Source: Acidobacteria bacterium UBA6911 (GTDB taxonomy: Bacteria > Acidobacteriota > UBA6911). Taken from it: a stretch of DNA of 6,425 nucleotides. The notes under the pieces are model-generated. The model was not told the origin of the DNA and did not search any database. It saw nothing but the letters and a program-made list of their open reading frames with translations. Position 1 is the first letter of the stretch, and each line of letters starts with the position of its first letter. A program made the position numbers and the translations under genes. Below are positions 6,390 to 6,425 of the stretch, piece by piece. The stretch lies in contig DKBB01000062.1 in assembly GCA_002451015.1 (NCBI GenBank), positions 1 to 6,425 of the forward strand, read 5' to 3'.

Positions 6390-6425
6390 ATGCGTTGTTT
6401 TTTGAGGTTCCTTATTATTTTCGCC
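6390..6425 (+). CDS. Start of a gene for a probable exported or membrane protein (cut by window end)
   Basis: Only the first 12 codons are present: MRCFLRFLIIFA. A perfect GGAGG (6378-6382) lies seven bases before the ATG and a near-consensus promoter precedes it, so the start is well supported although the product is unknown. The short positive N-terminus (Arg2, Arg6) followed by a hydrophobic run resembles the beginning of a Sec signal peptide or a first membrane helix. Whether a lipobox follows cannot be seen. The inverted repeat over the promoter suggests regulated expression. Function cannot be assigned from this fragment. Confidence 0.7.
   Translation, partial: MRCFLRFLIIFA

Overview
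The window looks like chromosomal DNA from an anaerobic, metabolically versatile bacterium. The main clue is a full-length tungsten-type aldehyde:ferredoxin oxidoreductase (AOR), a family of strict anaerobes. The intermediate base composition, sigma70-like promoters and clear Shine-Dalgarno sites would suit a Desulfobacterota (deltaproteobacterial) or syntroph-like organism. This assignment is inference: there is no rRNA or other marker in the window.

Layout from left to right. (1) 19-2202, minus: a 727-residue AOR-family protein, complete at both ends. (2) 2203-2597: a divergent intergenic region rich in inverted repeats. It holds a good leftward promoter for the AOR gene, a 14-bp hairpin just upstream of that promoter, an 83-bp nested inverted repeat that folds as a closing stem with two GC-rich hairpins, and a 17-bp perfect operator-like palindrome. 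(3) 2598-4031, plus: an M24B metallopeptidase of the Xaa-Pro aminopeptidase (aminopeptidase P) type with all five metal ligands. (4) 4079-4585, minus: ribonuclease HI, convergent with the peptidase across 47 bases. (5) 4586-4790: a gap bounded by AT-rich ATTGAAGATT repeats in inverted orientation. (6) 4791-5783, minus: tryptophanyl-tRNA synthetase. (7) 5784-6389: about 600 bases with no credible gene but several inverted repeats. (8) From 6390, plus: the first 12 codons of a gene whose product starts like an exported or membrane protein. A near-consensus promoter precedes it, overlapped by an inverted repeat, and it has a perfect GGAGG ribosome binding site.

The genes do not form one pathway. 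AOR is a catabolic or redox enzyme that moves electrons between aldehydes (or related carbonyl compounds) and ferredoxin. The peptidase, RNase HI and TrpRS are housekeeping functions. trpS and rnhA share a strand and may be co-transcribed, but the 197-base gap leaves this open. I did not find a clearly new multi-gene system. The most unusual material is the structured DNA between the AOR and peptidase genes and the regulated-looking promoter at the right edge.
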